From Pseudarthrobacter polychromogenes (GTDB lineage: Bacteria; Actinomycetota; Actinomycetes; Actinomycetales; Micrococcaceae), in assembly GCF_014644495.1 (NCBI RefSeq), contig NZ_BMKU01000018.1, forward strand, positions 1-48,748: a DNA stretch of 48,748 nt. The letters run 5' to 3'. Below, in pieces: positions 8,844 to 16,989 of the stretch (its first letter is position 1; every line of letters starts with the position of its first letter). The position numbers were made by a program, and so were the translations under genes. The notes beneath the pieces are model-generated. The model was not told the origin of the DNA. It worked only from the letters and a program-made list of their open reading frames with translations, and ran no database searches.

Positions 8844-8897
8844 GAGTGCTCCGTACCTGCCCTTTTGAGGTGTGAAAACGGCAGGTACGGAGCACTC
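8844..8897. terminator. Long perfect hairpin between convergent genes
   Basis: GAGTGCTCCGTACCTGCC (8844-8861) is perfectly complementary to 8880-8897. After a C/C mismatch the stem continues with TTTT/AAAA, enclosing an 8-base loop. It lies between the stops of the SDR gene and rbsK and overlaps the last two bases of rbsK. It probably ends transcription in both directions; the T/A runs sit inside the stem. A length of 18 perfect pairs is more than termination needs, so it may also be a copy of a dispersed repeat. Confidence 0.75.
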
Positions 8898-9873
8898 AAT
8901 CCGCTTTAACAGCCAGCACCCGCTGCACGTCAGCCGCCCCAGGGTACGCAGCCTGCGTCCCCTTCCGGGTTGTGGCCAGGGCGGCAGCCACGGACGCGAA
9001 CTCCGCGGCCCCGGCGAGCGCGTCGCCGGCGGCCAGCCGGACGGCAACGGCACCGGTGAAGGCGTCGCCCGCGCCGGTGGTGTCCACGGCCTGGACCGTG
9101 GTGGGCGCAATCCGGACCACCTTGGAACCCTCAGGAGCAGCAGAGTCCAGCACCACTGAGCCCTGCGAACCGAGGGTCACCAGCACCTGCCGGATCCCCC
9201 GCTCCGCAAAGCGCAGGCGCACCCTGTCCCACTCGGAATCAGCAGCACCGGGGCCCGGAACGGCGGCACCGTCGCCAAGGAACAGCGCGGCCTCATGCGC
9301 GTTGACCAGCAGGACGTCGGTGAGTGCGGTCAGCTCCTCCGGCACCTCGCCGTACGGCGAGAGATTGAGCAGGACTGTTGCGCCGGCGTCGTGCCCTGCC
9401 TGTGCGGCGGCCAGCACCGTGTCCAGGCCCACCTCCAGGCAAAGGCAGACGACGGCGGCCGCCTCCAGGACGTCCGAGGCCTCCGCCACGTCCGCCGGAG
9501 AGAGGGTGCCGTTGGCGCCGGCCGAGATGATGATGTTGTTCTCGCCGCCGGCATCGACCGCGATGACCGCCACGCCCGTGGGTTCGGTCGCTGTGCGGAC
9601 GTGCCCCACGTCCACCCCGGCGCGGGCGGCGGAGGAGAGCAGCATGGCGCCGTTGGGGTCCTCGCCCACCGCGCCCACCAGGCTGACGCTCCCGCCCAGC
9701 CGGCTGGCGGCAACGGCCTGGTTGGCGCTCTTCCCGCCCGGGTTCACGGCGAATCCGTTGCCGTGAACCGTCTCACCGGGGAGCGGGAGGCGTTCGCAGT
9801 AGATGGTGAGGTCGGCGTTCAGGGAGCCGACGACGACGATCCTGCCTGCCTGGTCGACGGCGGCGGCGCTCAC
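8896..9873 (-). CDS. rbsK: Ribokinase
   Basis: A 325-residue PfkB-family kinase that phosphorylates ribose to ribose 5-phosphate. The motifs GSLNADLTIYCERLPLPGET, GGKSANQAVAASRLGG (substrate loop) and DTTGAGDAFTGA (anion hole and catalytic Asp) are diagnostic of ribokinase. It starts at GTG 9873, sharing GTGA with the stop of the MFS gene, and is last in an operon with a nucleoside hydrolase, which would release the ribose it uses. The operon is probably controlled by the LacI-type regulator at 12,949 through two palindromes near 12,461-12,498. Confidence 0.92.
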   Translation of the reverse strand: MSAAAVDQAGRIVVVGSLNADLTIYCERLPLPGETVHGNGFAVNPGGKSANQAVAASRLGGSVSLVGAVGEDPNGAMLLSSAARAGVDVGHVRTATEPTGVAVIAVDAGGENNIIISAGANGTLSPADVAEASDVLEAAAVVCLCLEVGLDTVLAAAQAGHDAGATVLLNLSPYGEVPEELTALTDVLLVNAHEAALFLGDGAAVPGPGAADSEWDRVRLRFAERGIRQVLVTLGSQGSVVLDSAAPEGSKVVRIAPTTVQAVDTTGAGDAFTGAVAVRLAAGDALAGAAEFASVAAALATTRKGTQAAYPGAADVQRVLAVKAD

Positions 9874-11296
9874 TCGGCAACCTCCGCTTCAACCGGCTTG
9901 GGGATCAGGAGCGAGGCGGCGAACGCGGCGATGGTGAGTGCGAGGCCGACCACCACGACGGTCAGGTAGGACGCCTTGGCATCGCCGAGGGCCGTCGTCG
10001 CCACCAGGACAGCGGGCAGCACCAGGAAGCTGAGCCCGGCGCCCAGGTTGAAGGCGCCCGCGTTCATGCCCGGCAGGAAGCCCGGGTTGCCGGCGGGTGA
10101 AAGGACAACACCGAGTCCGTTGAGCATGATGTTGACCGTACCGGCGTACATGATGCCCAGCAACACCGTGCCGGCGATCATCAGGGGCAGGCTGTCCAGG
10201 CCGAAGAACGCGATGATGGCCAGCGCCGCGATGCTGCCCAGGAGGCCGATGCGGAGCACCTTGGTGTACCCGAGCACGGGGGCGAGCCTGCCGCTGAGGG
10301 GCCCACCGCCCAGCCGAGCAGTGCATAGGGCGTGAGGATGATGAGCGACATCTCGGTGGGCCCGATGCCGAAACCGGGGTCGGCAGCCTGGACGTACGCG
10401 GGGACAATGCCGTTGATGACGGCGAAAACGCCGGTCATGGTCAGCGTGGTGGTGAGCAGCGGCGCCCAGGTGGAGCGCTGGCGCAGGTGCACGGTTTCCA
10501 CCATCGGCTGGCTGGCCCGCTTTTCGGTCCGCCAGAACAGGGAGAACGCGGCGGCGGACACCAGCACCAGCGTGAGGCTCAGCATCAGGGTGCCGGAGGA
10601 GAAGGCGCCCACCAGCTTGGAGCCTTCGTTCAGGGCGGTGAGCAGCGCGCCCACGGCGACCACGATGAAGAACACACCCAGCCAGTCCATCCGGGTGCCG
10701 GCCCCCGGCTTGCTTTCACCGGCCAGGACAGCGATGAGCGCGGTGGCAACCAGTGCCAGGACCACCATGAGCCAGAAGATGCTGCGGAAGCCGAAGTGCT
10801 CGGCGAAGTAGCCGCCCACAAAGGAGTCCACGCCTGCCACGCCGCCGTTGACGGCCGTGATCAGGCCCATGAGGGTGCCGTATTTCCGCGGGTTGCTGAC
10901 CGCGGAGCGCAGCATGATCAGGCAGAGCGGGACGGTGGGGCCGCTGACGCCCTGGATGATGCGGCCCACGAAGAGCCAGGTGACGTCCGGGGCGAGGGCT
11001 GCGATGACGGACCCCACGGCCATCAGGAGCATCATGCCCATGAGGATCTTCTTGCGGCCCACGATGTCGCTCAGGCGGGGCAGGAACAGGGAGAACAGGG
11101 CGGCCGCGGTGAAGAACCAGGTCTGGGAGAGGCCGATGACGGCCTGGTCCGTGTTGAGCTCCTCGCCCATGGTCACCAGGGCGGGGCTGAGCATGGAGGC
11201 GTTGAGCTGGAAGGCCACGCAGGCTGCCAGCAGGGCGACCATCAGGGCGGTGACGTTGCCCTTGGCGGTCCGGGTTTCGAGGACGGTGGCGGTCAT
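9870..11296 (-). pseudogene. MFS transporter (DHA2-like, probable nucleoside permease), broken by a one-base frameshift
   Basis: Two frames together make a transporter of about 475 residues. The first runs 11296 to about 10300 (MTATVLETRTAKGNVTALM..., through PYALLGWAVGP). The second continues to 9870 (LGYTKVLRIGLLGSIAALA... to EAEVAE). They join at a run of four G on the plus strand (10298-10301), where one missing base breaks GTG-GGC-CCN-CTC-AGC. Many hydrophobic segments and the SDIVGRKKILMG loop identify the major facilitator superfamily. The gene lies between nucleoside hydrolase and ribokinase, so nucleoside uptake is the likely role. It has a strong GGGAGGGG ribosome site. A sequencing error in the homopolymer is a serious alternative to a true pseudogene. 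Confidence 0.8.
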
Positions 11297-12373
11297 TTAC
11301 TTGACCCCTCCCGCGGTGAGGCCGGTACGTTCCCGGCGGTCGACGTCGGCCGTGTCCGTTGTGGTGCGCGCGGCACCGGTGAGCGGATCACCGATGGTGA
11401 CCAGGGCCTCGGTGACCAGGTTCCAGAACTTTTCGTGGTCCAGGTCCACGGCGACGCTGGTGTGGCAGTCCGCCGGCGCGGGCGCCCGGAAGTCCGCCAC
11501 CGTCATGCCGAGCGTCAGGGTGCCCTGCAGCTCAATGTCCACCGGCACCTTGCGGGTGGCGACGATGCTGGGGTCGATCACGTAGGCCACGGCGCAGGGG
11601 TCGTGCACCGGCGGGTGGTCGAAGCCCTGGGCGTCCTTGTAGGTGTGGGCGAAGAAGTCCATCAGCTCGGTGACGAATTTCGCGGGCCGGGTGCCGATCG
11701 CTGCGATCTTCTCCACGACGTCCGGGGTGGCGAGCGCCTGGTGGGTCAGGTCCAGGCCCACCATCACCACGGGCCACTTTTCGTTGAAGACGATGTGCGC
11801 GGCCTCGGGGTCGATGATGATGTTGAACTCGGCCACGGCGCTCCAGTTGCCCACGTGGTAGCCGCCGCCCATGAGGACAACTTCCTTCACGCGCTCCACG
11901 ATGCGCGGTTCCTTGCGGGCTGCGAGGGCGATGTTGGTCAGGCCGGCGGTGGGCACCAGGGTGACGGTGCCGGGCTCGTGCGCCATGACGGTATCGATGA
12001 TGAGGTCCACGGCGTGGCGGGGATCCAGGTCAATGTCCGACGGCGGAAGTTCCGGGCCGTCCATGCCGCTGTCCCCGTGGATGTCCGGAGCGGTTTCGAT
12101 GCTCCGCACCAGGGGGCGTCCGCAGCCGGCGGCGAAGGGCACACCGGTGATGCCGGCGATGGTGCCGACGGCCAGGGCGTTGCGGGTGACCTTTTCCAGG
12201 GTCTGGTTTCCCACCACTGTTGTGACGGCCAGCAGGTCGATGTCCGGGTTGCCGTGGGCGAGCAGCAGCGCCACAGCGTCGTCATGCCCGGGGTCGCAGT
12301 CAAGAATGATCTTCTTGCGGGCGGGGGATTGCCGTTCAGGGGAAGGGGCAGTGGGTTCCACGATGATCTCCAC
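11297..12373 (-). CDS. Nucleoside hydrolase (inosine/uridine-preferring family)
   Basis: A 358-residue N-ribohydrolase that splits nucleosides into base and ribose. The calcium-binding and catalytic Asp cluster DCDPGHDDAVALLLA lies near residue 25. The C-terminal HDPCAVAYVIDP (the family's second Asp) and a VLMGGGYHVGNW segment are present. It starts at GTG 12373 and its TAA abuts the ATG of the MFS gene. With the transporter and rbsK it forms a pathway from external nucleoside to ribose 5-phosphate. Two LacI-type palindromes lie 88-125 bases upstream. The start is not marked by a clear Shine-Dalgarno, so a slightly shorter N-terminus is possible. Confidence 0.9.
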   Translation of the reverse strand: MEIIVEPTAPSPERQSPARKKIILDCDPGHDDAVALLLAHGNPDIDLLAVTTVVGNQTLEKVTRNALAVGTIAGITGVPFAAGCGRPLVRSIETAPDIHGDSGMDGPELPPSDIDLDPRHAVDLIIDTVMAHEPGTVTLVPTAGLTNIALAARKEPRIVERVKEVVLMGGGYHVGNWSAVAEFNIIIDPEAAHIVFNEKWPVVMVGLDLTHQALATPDVVEKIAAIGTRPAKFVTELMDFFAHTYKDAQGFDHPPVHDPCAVAYVIDPSIVATRKVPVDIELQGTLTLGMTVADFRAPAPADCHTSVAVDLDHEKFWNLVTEALVTIGDPLTGAARTTTDTADVDRRERTGLTAGGVK

Positions 12374-12460
12374 GTCGTTGGGGCCCGCGCCAGATGTATC
12401 AACAGGTGCGCGGGGAAGCTGAAGCGTTCAGGAGAGATCATGGCAGTGTTGCGTGGCCCA

Positions 12461-12476
12461 CGTCAAACGCTTGACG
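12461..12476. promoter_or_regulatory. LacI-family operator 1 upstream of the nucleoside operon
   Basis: CGTCAAACGCTTGACG is a 16-base palindrome with one mismatched pair. Its centre is 24 bases, a little over two helical turns, from a second copy. It has the central CG of typical LacI-family operators. It lies upstream of the leftward nucleoside hydrolase operon, with a LacI-type gene encoded to the right. Confidence 0.7.
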
Positions 12477-12486
12477 TTGACGCAGG

Positions 12487-12498
12487 TCAAGCGCTTGA
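12487..12498. promoter_or_regulatory. LacI-family operator 2 upstream of the nucleoside operon
   Basis: TCAAGCGCTTGA is a perfect 12-base palindrome, nearly the same word as the first operator (TCAAACGCTTGA). The pair is likely bound by the LacI protein encoded at 12,949-13,995, with release by a nucleoside or ribose; this is inference from position and symmetry. Confidence 0.75.
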
Positions 12499-12553
12499 TG
12501 CCAGTGCCTGCCTGGAGGGGTACTGGATGGTGTGGCGTGTCTACGGGGCCAGG

Positions 12554-12772
12554 CTAGTGGCGCTTTTCCTTGCCGGGGTGCGCGGCTTCGGGGTGGGCCT
12601 GGGCCTCGTGCTGTTCGTACCTTTGGCGGGCTTCCTGGAGGTGCTGTTCAAGCTTCTCCTCCGCCTCCCGCCGGCGCTGCCCAATGGTCCGGATCTCCTG
12701 GGTGGTCGGCGCAACGTGGGCGTGCTGGCGGGGGCCAAGGTCCCGCGCTGTTGCATGGCTGGTATCGCTCAT
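12554..12772 (-). CDS. Small charged helical protein of unknown function
   Basis: A possible 72-residue protein starting MSDTSHATARDLGPRQH and rich in Glu, Gln, Arg and His. The stretch IGQRRREAEEKLEQHLQEAR is a likely long helix or coiled coil. GGTGGGA stands about 10 bases before the ATG at 12772. It lies between the operator region and the LacI gene and fills an otherwise empty 575-base interval. No family is recognised, and it could be a spurious frame in GC-rich DNA. Confidence 0.42.
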   Translation of the reverse strand: MSDTSHATARDLGPRQHAHVAPTTQEIRTIGQRRREAEEKLEQHLQEARQRYEQHEAQAHPEAAHPGKEKRH

Positions 12773-12948
12773 ACGGGCATCGTCCCACCAGAGCCCCCGG
12801 TCCGGAAGGCCTGTATGGCCCCCATTTGTCGGGGCATTGGGGATCACCCATTTTCCTGTCCGGCGGCCGCCTCCGCGGCGCGGAATTGCCGTGCCATGTG
12901 TGGCCATGAAGGACAGCCCGCAGGCCCGGCGCCTACTACGATCGAGGT

Positions 12949-13995
12949 ATGGAATCCGCGGAACAGCTGCAGCAGCCCGCGCGTTCGCGGCGGATTACGG
13001 CGGCGATGGTGGCCGCCCGGGCAGGGGTTTCCACGGCCACGGTCTCGCTGGTGGCCAACGGCAAGACCGCCGGCCGGGTCTCGGAGGACAACATTTCCAG
13101 GGTCCGGGGGGCAATTGCCGAGCTTGGCTACGTGGTGGACGGCATCGGCAGTTCGCTGGCCAAGGGCGTGAGCTCGATCGTGATCCTGGTGGCGCCGGAC
13201 ATCTCCAACCCGTTCTTCGCCAAGGTGATCGCCGGGGTGCGGGATTCGCTGGGCCCGCAGTACCAGCTGCTGCTGTCCGTCACGGAGGCCGGCGAGTCCC
13301 CCCGGGCCGACGACGTGCGGCGGCTCATGTCCCTGCGTCCGGCAGGGCTCCTGGTGGACGCACCCAGCGCAGGCTTCCTTGAGGACCTCGCGTCGCCGTC
13401 GCCCGTTGTGCTGCTGGACGCGCCCGGGCTGGAGGCCTACGCGCCGTCGGTGAACCTGGACGTGGCAAGCGGCGCGCGGGAACTCGCGGCGCACCTGGCG
13501 GACGCCGGGCACCGCGAGGTGGCGTACGTGGACAGCGTCACGGGCACGGAAACCTTTGCGCTCCGGCGGAAATCATTCCTGGAGGAGGCGGCTGCCCGCG
13601 GCATCACCGTCGGGGCGGAACGCATTATCAGCACCACCATCGACGTCGGCACGGCGGCTTCAGCCTTCGCCGCCGCTTGGCCGGAATGGCAGCGGGAGGG
13701 GGTGACCGCCGTCGTCTGCGGCACCGACACGCACGCCTACGGGGTGCTGCAGGAGGCCCGCGTGGCCGGTGTGCGGATTCCGGAGGAGCTGGCGGTGGCC
13801 GGCTTCGACGACCTTCCGTATTCGGCCACCAGCAATCCGGGCCTCACCAGCGTCCACCTGCCGGCCACTCCCCTGGGCCTGAAAGCCGGGGAACAGCTGC
13901 GCCGCCTCATGGAAGGCCAGGTGCTCGAACAGGCCGGGGTGACACTGGAGAGTTCACTGGTGGTGCGCGGATCCACGGCCGCAGCGGAACGCTGA
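12949..13995 (+). CDS. LacI-family transcriptional regulator (probable nucleoside operon repressor)
   Basis: A 348-residue LacI/GalR regulator. The N-terminal HTH (ITAAMVAARAGVSTATVSLVANGK, residues ~16-39) and the hinge helix (IGSSLAKGVSS near 66-76) are clear. The periplasmic-binding-like effector domain runs from VILVAPDISNPFFAKVI to the conserved AVAGFDDLPYSATSNPGLTSV. It is divergent from the nucleoside hydrolase operon, whose upstream region carries two matching palindromes, so it most likely represses that operon. The effector is unknown. GAGG lies close to the ATG. Confidence 0.9.
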   Translation: MESAEQLQQPARSRRITAAMVAARAGVSTATVSLVANGKTAGRVSEDNISRVRGAIAELGYVVDGIGSSLAKGVSSIVILVAPDISNPFFAKVIAGVRDSLGPQYQLLLSVTEAGESPRADDVRRLMSLRPAGLLVDAPSAGFLEDLASPSPVVLLDAPGLEAYAPSVNLDVASGARELAAHLADAGHREVAYVDSVTGTETFALRRKSFLEEAAARGITVGAERIISTTIDVGTAASAFAAAWPEWQREGVTAVVCGTDTHAYGVLQEARVAGVRIPEELAVAGFDDLPYSATSNPGLTSVHLPATPLGLKAGEQLRRLMEGQVLEQAGVTLESSLVVRGSTAAAER

Positions 13996-14044
13996 GGGTG
14001 CCCGCCGCCGTCGTTCTGTCAGTGCCCGGCCGTAAGCTGGAACC

Positions 14045-15151
14045 ATGCCGAGTCATTGGGACAGCCTGGACGCGAGCCTGCGCGAATCCGTGGAACAGAA
14101 CGTGGAGATCTACGAGCGCGTCCGCCCTGCCCTGAAACTGGTCACCCGGGACGTCCTGCTGACCCTGCGGGACATGCTGAAGGACTCTGAGGTCACGCCG
14201 CTGTTTGTCACCGGGCGCACCAAAACGGTGGAATCGTTCAAAGAGAAGATTTCACGGATCGAGGAACCCCTGGAACCGGGCGGACCCCCAGTGCTGAAGT
14301 TCCCGGACCCGTTCCGGACCCTCAATGACATGGTGGGGATCCGGGTGATCACCAAGCTCCCGGCCGAGAACGCGGTGGTGGCCAACATCATCAAGCACCA
14401 GCGCCAGCTCTTCGACTGCCGCGGGGACCGGGAAAAGGACATCGGCTCCATCGAATCCGGCACCTACGGGTATTCCAGCCGGCACCTGATCCTGCGCACC
14501 ATCCAGAACGAGGCCGTCAAGGAGTACCAGCAGGTTTTCAACCCGGACGCCGTGCCCAACGGCAGCTACTTCTTTGAGTGCCAGATCCGGACGATCTTTG
14601 CCCACGCGTGGAGCGAGATCGAGCATGACATCCGGTTCAAGGCCGAAGACCCCCGCGCCTGGACCCCGCACTTCGACCGGCAGTTCACCGCCACGGCCGC
14701 CATGCTGGAGACGGTGGAGACAGCTTTCGCAGACCTCCACGAGCGCTACGAGGAAGTCCGCAGTTTCTGGGACGCCGACGGCGAAGGAGCCGCGCCGCTG
14801 ACGCCCAACCGCATCCGGGACGTCTGGCGGACGCTGCTCCCCCACGTGGACCGCAAGGTGGACGACGACTGGGGCTGGGCCGCCGAACTCCTGGCCGCGC
14901 ACGGCCTCAACCAGACCATGCAGTTGGCCGGGCTGCTCAGTGCCAACCGCATCACCGAGGTCCGGAAGGCCCTGGACCACCGCTACTCCCCCGGCCCCGA
15001 CCGGCTGCTCGATGACCTGCTGCTGTGGCAGTACGGCACCAAGCACATCGACCTCACCGCGGAAGCATCGGACACCGTCCCGCACCCGCGGCGCGACAGC
15101 CTGATGCGGCGGCTGCGGCAGATCGAGCGGTACCGGCTCACCAAGAAGTAG
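14045..15151 (+). CDS. RelA/SpoT-domain GTP pyrophosphokinase ((p)ppGpp synthetase)
   Basis: A 368-residue protein whose first two thirds form a RelA/SpoT synthetase domain. It has the nucleotide-binding segment VTGRTKTVESFKEKISR, FRTLNDMVGIRVI, GYSSRHLIL, and the signature ECQIRTIFAHAWSEIEHDIRF near residues 178-198. No HD hydrolase, TGS or ACT domain is present, so it is a single-domain alarmone synthetase with an added C-terminal helical region of about 130 residues. It should make (p)ppGpp or a related alarmone from ATP and GDP/GTP. It stands alone between a LacI gene and an intergenic palindrome. A toxic alarmone-synthetase role is possible, but no antitoxin neighbour is evident. Confidence 0.88.
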   Translation: MPSHWDSLDASLRESVEQNVEIYERVRPALKLVTRDVLLTLRDMLKDSEVTPLFVTGRTKTVESFKEKISRIEEPLEPGGPPVLKFPDPFRTLNDMVGIRVITKLPAENAVVANIIKHQRQLFDCRGDREKDIGSIESGTYGYSSRHLILRTIQNEAVKEYQQVFNPDAVPNGSYFFECQIRTIFAHAWSEIEHDIRFKAEDPRAWTPHFDRQFTATAAMLETVETAFADLHERYEEVRSFWDADGEGAAPLTPNRIRDVWRTLLPHVDRKVDDDWGWAAELLAAHGLNQTMQLAGLLSANRITEVRKALDHRYSPGPDRLLDDLLLWQYGTKHIDLTAEASDTVPHPRRDSLMRRLRQIERYRLTKK

Positions 15152-15174
15152 GCTCCTGCCGTGAGTTCCGCCAC

Positions 15175-15199
15175 CTTATTTTGATGCACTCAAAATAAG
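15175..15199. promoter_or_regulatory. AT-rich perfect palindrome
   Basis: CTTATTTTGA and TCAAAATAAG form perfect 10-base arms around TGCAC. It stands 24 bases after the alarmone synthetase stop and about 205 bases before the small repeat peptide gene. Its AT content contrasts sharply with the surroundings. It could be a regulator site (for example for a Fur-like or MarR-like protein) or a terminator hairpin; no family match is certain. Confidence 0.5.
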
Positions 15200-15404
15200 C
15201 CGTAATGTTGGCGGCAGGCCACCGAAGCCCTGTCCGGGCTGTATGCGGGTGAACAGTTCCCCGAGCGCCAACGCGCCGGCTCCCCGCACTGCATCGAACC
15301 CCACCCCCATTGCCCCCTGCGGACACCTGCACGGCTGTCGCACGTGGAAACGGCAGGGACCCGGACTGGCAGCCACCCCTCCCCACACGCATCAGGAGAA
15401 CATC

Positions 15405-15650
15405 ATGACCCAGATCCTCGAACGCCCCGTCATCATCGAAGCAGCCCCGGGCACCACCGCCGGCACACCCCGCGGCGGCAGCTACATCACCCTGCCCGGA
15501 AGCCCGGCCGGCTTAAGCCGCACGGAGGCAGGCTACATCTCACTGCCCGGCGGCGGCACCCGCACCTTGAGCAAAGCCCAGGGCAGTTACGTAACCCTGC
15601 ACACGGCACCCCTGGGAGCGACCGAAATCAGCTACACGCGCCGGGGCTAA
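15405..15650 (+). CDS. Small peptide with repeated G-[S]-Y-[I/V]-[T/S]-L motifs
   Basis: An 81-residue protein with a leader-like N-terminus (MTQILERPVIIEAAPGTTAG) and then repeats: GGSYITLPGSPAGLS, AGYISLPGGGTRTLS, GSYVTLHTAP, ending EISYTRRG. CAGGAGA lies 5 bases before the ATG, which makes the start convincing. The layout (short hydrophilic leader, then repeated aromatic/hydroxyl motifs) resembles precursor peptides of modified natural products, especially multi-repeat cyclophane-type precursors. No radical SAM maturase or transporter is visible in the window, so this is only a suggestion. It has no signal peptide and no membrane segment. It could also be a small structural protein. Confidence 0.75.
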   Translation: MTQILERPVIIEAAPGTTAGTPRGGSYITLPGSPAGLSRTEAGYISLPGGGTRTLSKAQGSYVTLHTAPLGATEISYTRRG

Positions 15651-15712
15651 CCTCAGCTGGCGCATCGCCGGTCTTGACTGGAGCCTGGGCTGACCCAGCC
15701 GCCTTCCCCGGC

Positions 15713-16756
15713 TCAGGCCGCGGGCGGTGCGGTGGAGTCACGGACAATCAGGTGGGTGGCGAGCTCCACGCGGTGCGAATCCAGGACCTCCCCCCGCGCC
15801 TGGCGCAGCACAGACCGAAGCGCTGCGCGCCCCATCTCCTCCAGCGGCTGGGCTACGGAGCTCAACGAGGGCACCGACTCCTCGCCCTGGTTCGTGCCGT
15901 CAAAGCCGATCAGGCTCAGGTCCTCGGGAACCCGGATACCGTGCCGGGCGGCCTCACCAAGAATGCCCAGGGCGATGGTGTCACTGCCGGCGAAGATCGC
16001 CGTCGGGAGCTTGTCCAGCTCGAGTAGCGCCCTCAAGCCCTTGACACCGCTTTCCCGGCGGAACCTGCCGCCGGAGTAGATGTACTGCGGGTCCACCGGC
16101 ACGCCGTGCGCCATGAGTGCGGCCATGTAGCCGTGCAGCCTCGCCTGGTTGCACTCAGCCTTCTCGATGCCGCCGATGTACGCGATGCGGCGGTGCCCAA
16201 GCTCCAGCAGGTGTTCCGTGGCAGCCTTGCCGCCGGCCCAGTTGGTGGCCCCTATGCTGACCACGTCAGCGGAGGGCGGGTTCAGCGGGTCAATCACGAC
16301 GACGGGAATCTGGCGGCGCCGGAAAGGGTGCAGTTGCGTCTCGCTGAAGGCTGAGGTCACCACGATCATTCCGGCCCTGCCCTCGTCCACCATGCGCTGG
16401 GCGCGGCCCTCGGGGCTGCGCCGGCCCTGGCTCGCCGGACCGGTAACGCTGACCATGATTTCGACGTCGGCATCGGCGGCGGACTGCAGCACGCCGTTGA
16501 GGACCTGGATGGTGTAGGCGGAATCAAGAACATCGATGACCACTTCAACTACCGTGCCGGTCTCCCCGGCGGAACGGCGCTGCAGCGGGGACTGGTATCC
16601 CGCCTGCTGCAGCACGGCCAGGACGCGTTCCCGGGTGTCCGGCGATACATCCTCGCGGCCATTCACCACCTTAGAGACGGTGGGCACTGAGACGCCGGCC
16701 TGCTGGGCAACGGAGGCAAGCGTCGGCTTGGCCCGTTCCGGGATCTTCGTTGCCAT
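15713..16756 (-). CDS. LacI-family transcriptional regulator (probable repressor of the divergent sugar operon)
   Basis: A LacI/GalR regulator of about 347 residues. The HTH is KPTLASVAQQAGVSVPTVSKVVNG, followed by a hinge-type segment (YQSPLQRRSAGETGTVVEVVI) and an effector domain ending in LSLIGFDGTNQGEESVPSLSSVAQPLEEMG. Start ATG 16756 (MATKIPERAKPTLAS) is preferred over 16792 for family length and a GAAAGG stretch upstream. It is divergent from the 11-gene sugar operon. Two palindromes of the form CGAAA-N2-TTTCG lie in the intergenic space, one directly upstream of this gene and one near the SBP gene. It therefore probably represses both itself and the operon. Confidence 0.9.
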   Translation of the reverse strand: MATKIPERAKPTLASVAQQAGVSVPTVSKVVNGREDVSPDTRERVLAVLQQAGYQSPLQRRSAGETGTVVEVVIDVLDSAYTIQVLNGVLQSAADADVEIMVSVTGPASQGRRSPEGRAQRMVDEGRAGMIVVTSAFSETQLHPFRRRQIPVVVIDPLNPPSADVVSIGATNWAGGKAATEHLLELGHRRIAYIGGIEKAECNQARLHGYMAALMAHGVPVDPQYIYSGGRFRRESGVKGLRALLELDKLPTAIFAGSDTIALGILGEAARHGIRVPEDLSLIGFDGTNQGEESVPSLSSVAQPLEEMGRAALRSVLRQARGEVLDSHRVELATHLIVRDSTAPPAA

Positions 16757-16771
16757 TCTGTTGAGACCTTT

Positions 16772-16783
16772 CGAAAAGTTTCG
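16772..16783. promoter_or_regulatory. LacI-family operator near the regulator start
   Basis: CGAAAAGTTTCG has perfect 5-base arms around AG, the same arm word as the site at 16,917-16,928. It lies 16 bases upstream of the regulator's ATG on the minus strand, consistent with autoregulation. Confidence 0.7.
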
Positions 16784-16916
16784 TTGACTCATTGTTCAGT
16801 TTTGCGCTGTCACGGTCAAGGGGCGGGCCAAGACCTTCGAAACAAACCTCCATAATTAGGCCTTGACCTTTGCTACTCCGGGCCTTTAGTTTAGACCGTG
16901 ACCGAAATCACCTAAT

Positions 16917-16928
16917 CGAAACATTTCG
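16917..16928. promoter_or_regulatory. LacI-family operator upstream of the sugar operon
   Basis: CGAAACATTTCG, within TCGAAA-CA-TTTCGA, has perfect 6-base arms. It lies about 62 bases before the SBP start and matches the operator next to the LacI gene. The central CA/AG spacer differs between the two copies, but the arms are identical. Control by the divergent LacI protein is inferred. Confidence 0.72.
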
Positions 16929-16989
16929 AAATTGTTGGTGGAGCTCACGCCCAAACATTTGCAACGAAGCAATTTCAGATGGAGAAGCA

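Noticed and set aside
10487..13171. An 894-residue open frame on the plus strand
   Set aside because: It is antisense to the MFS and nucleoside hydrolase genes, rich in Gly/His/Gln as expected from opposite-strand reading in GC-rich DNA, and shows no domain.
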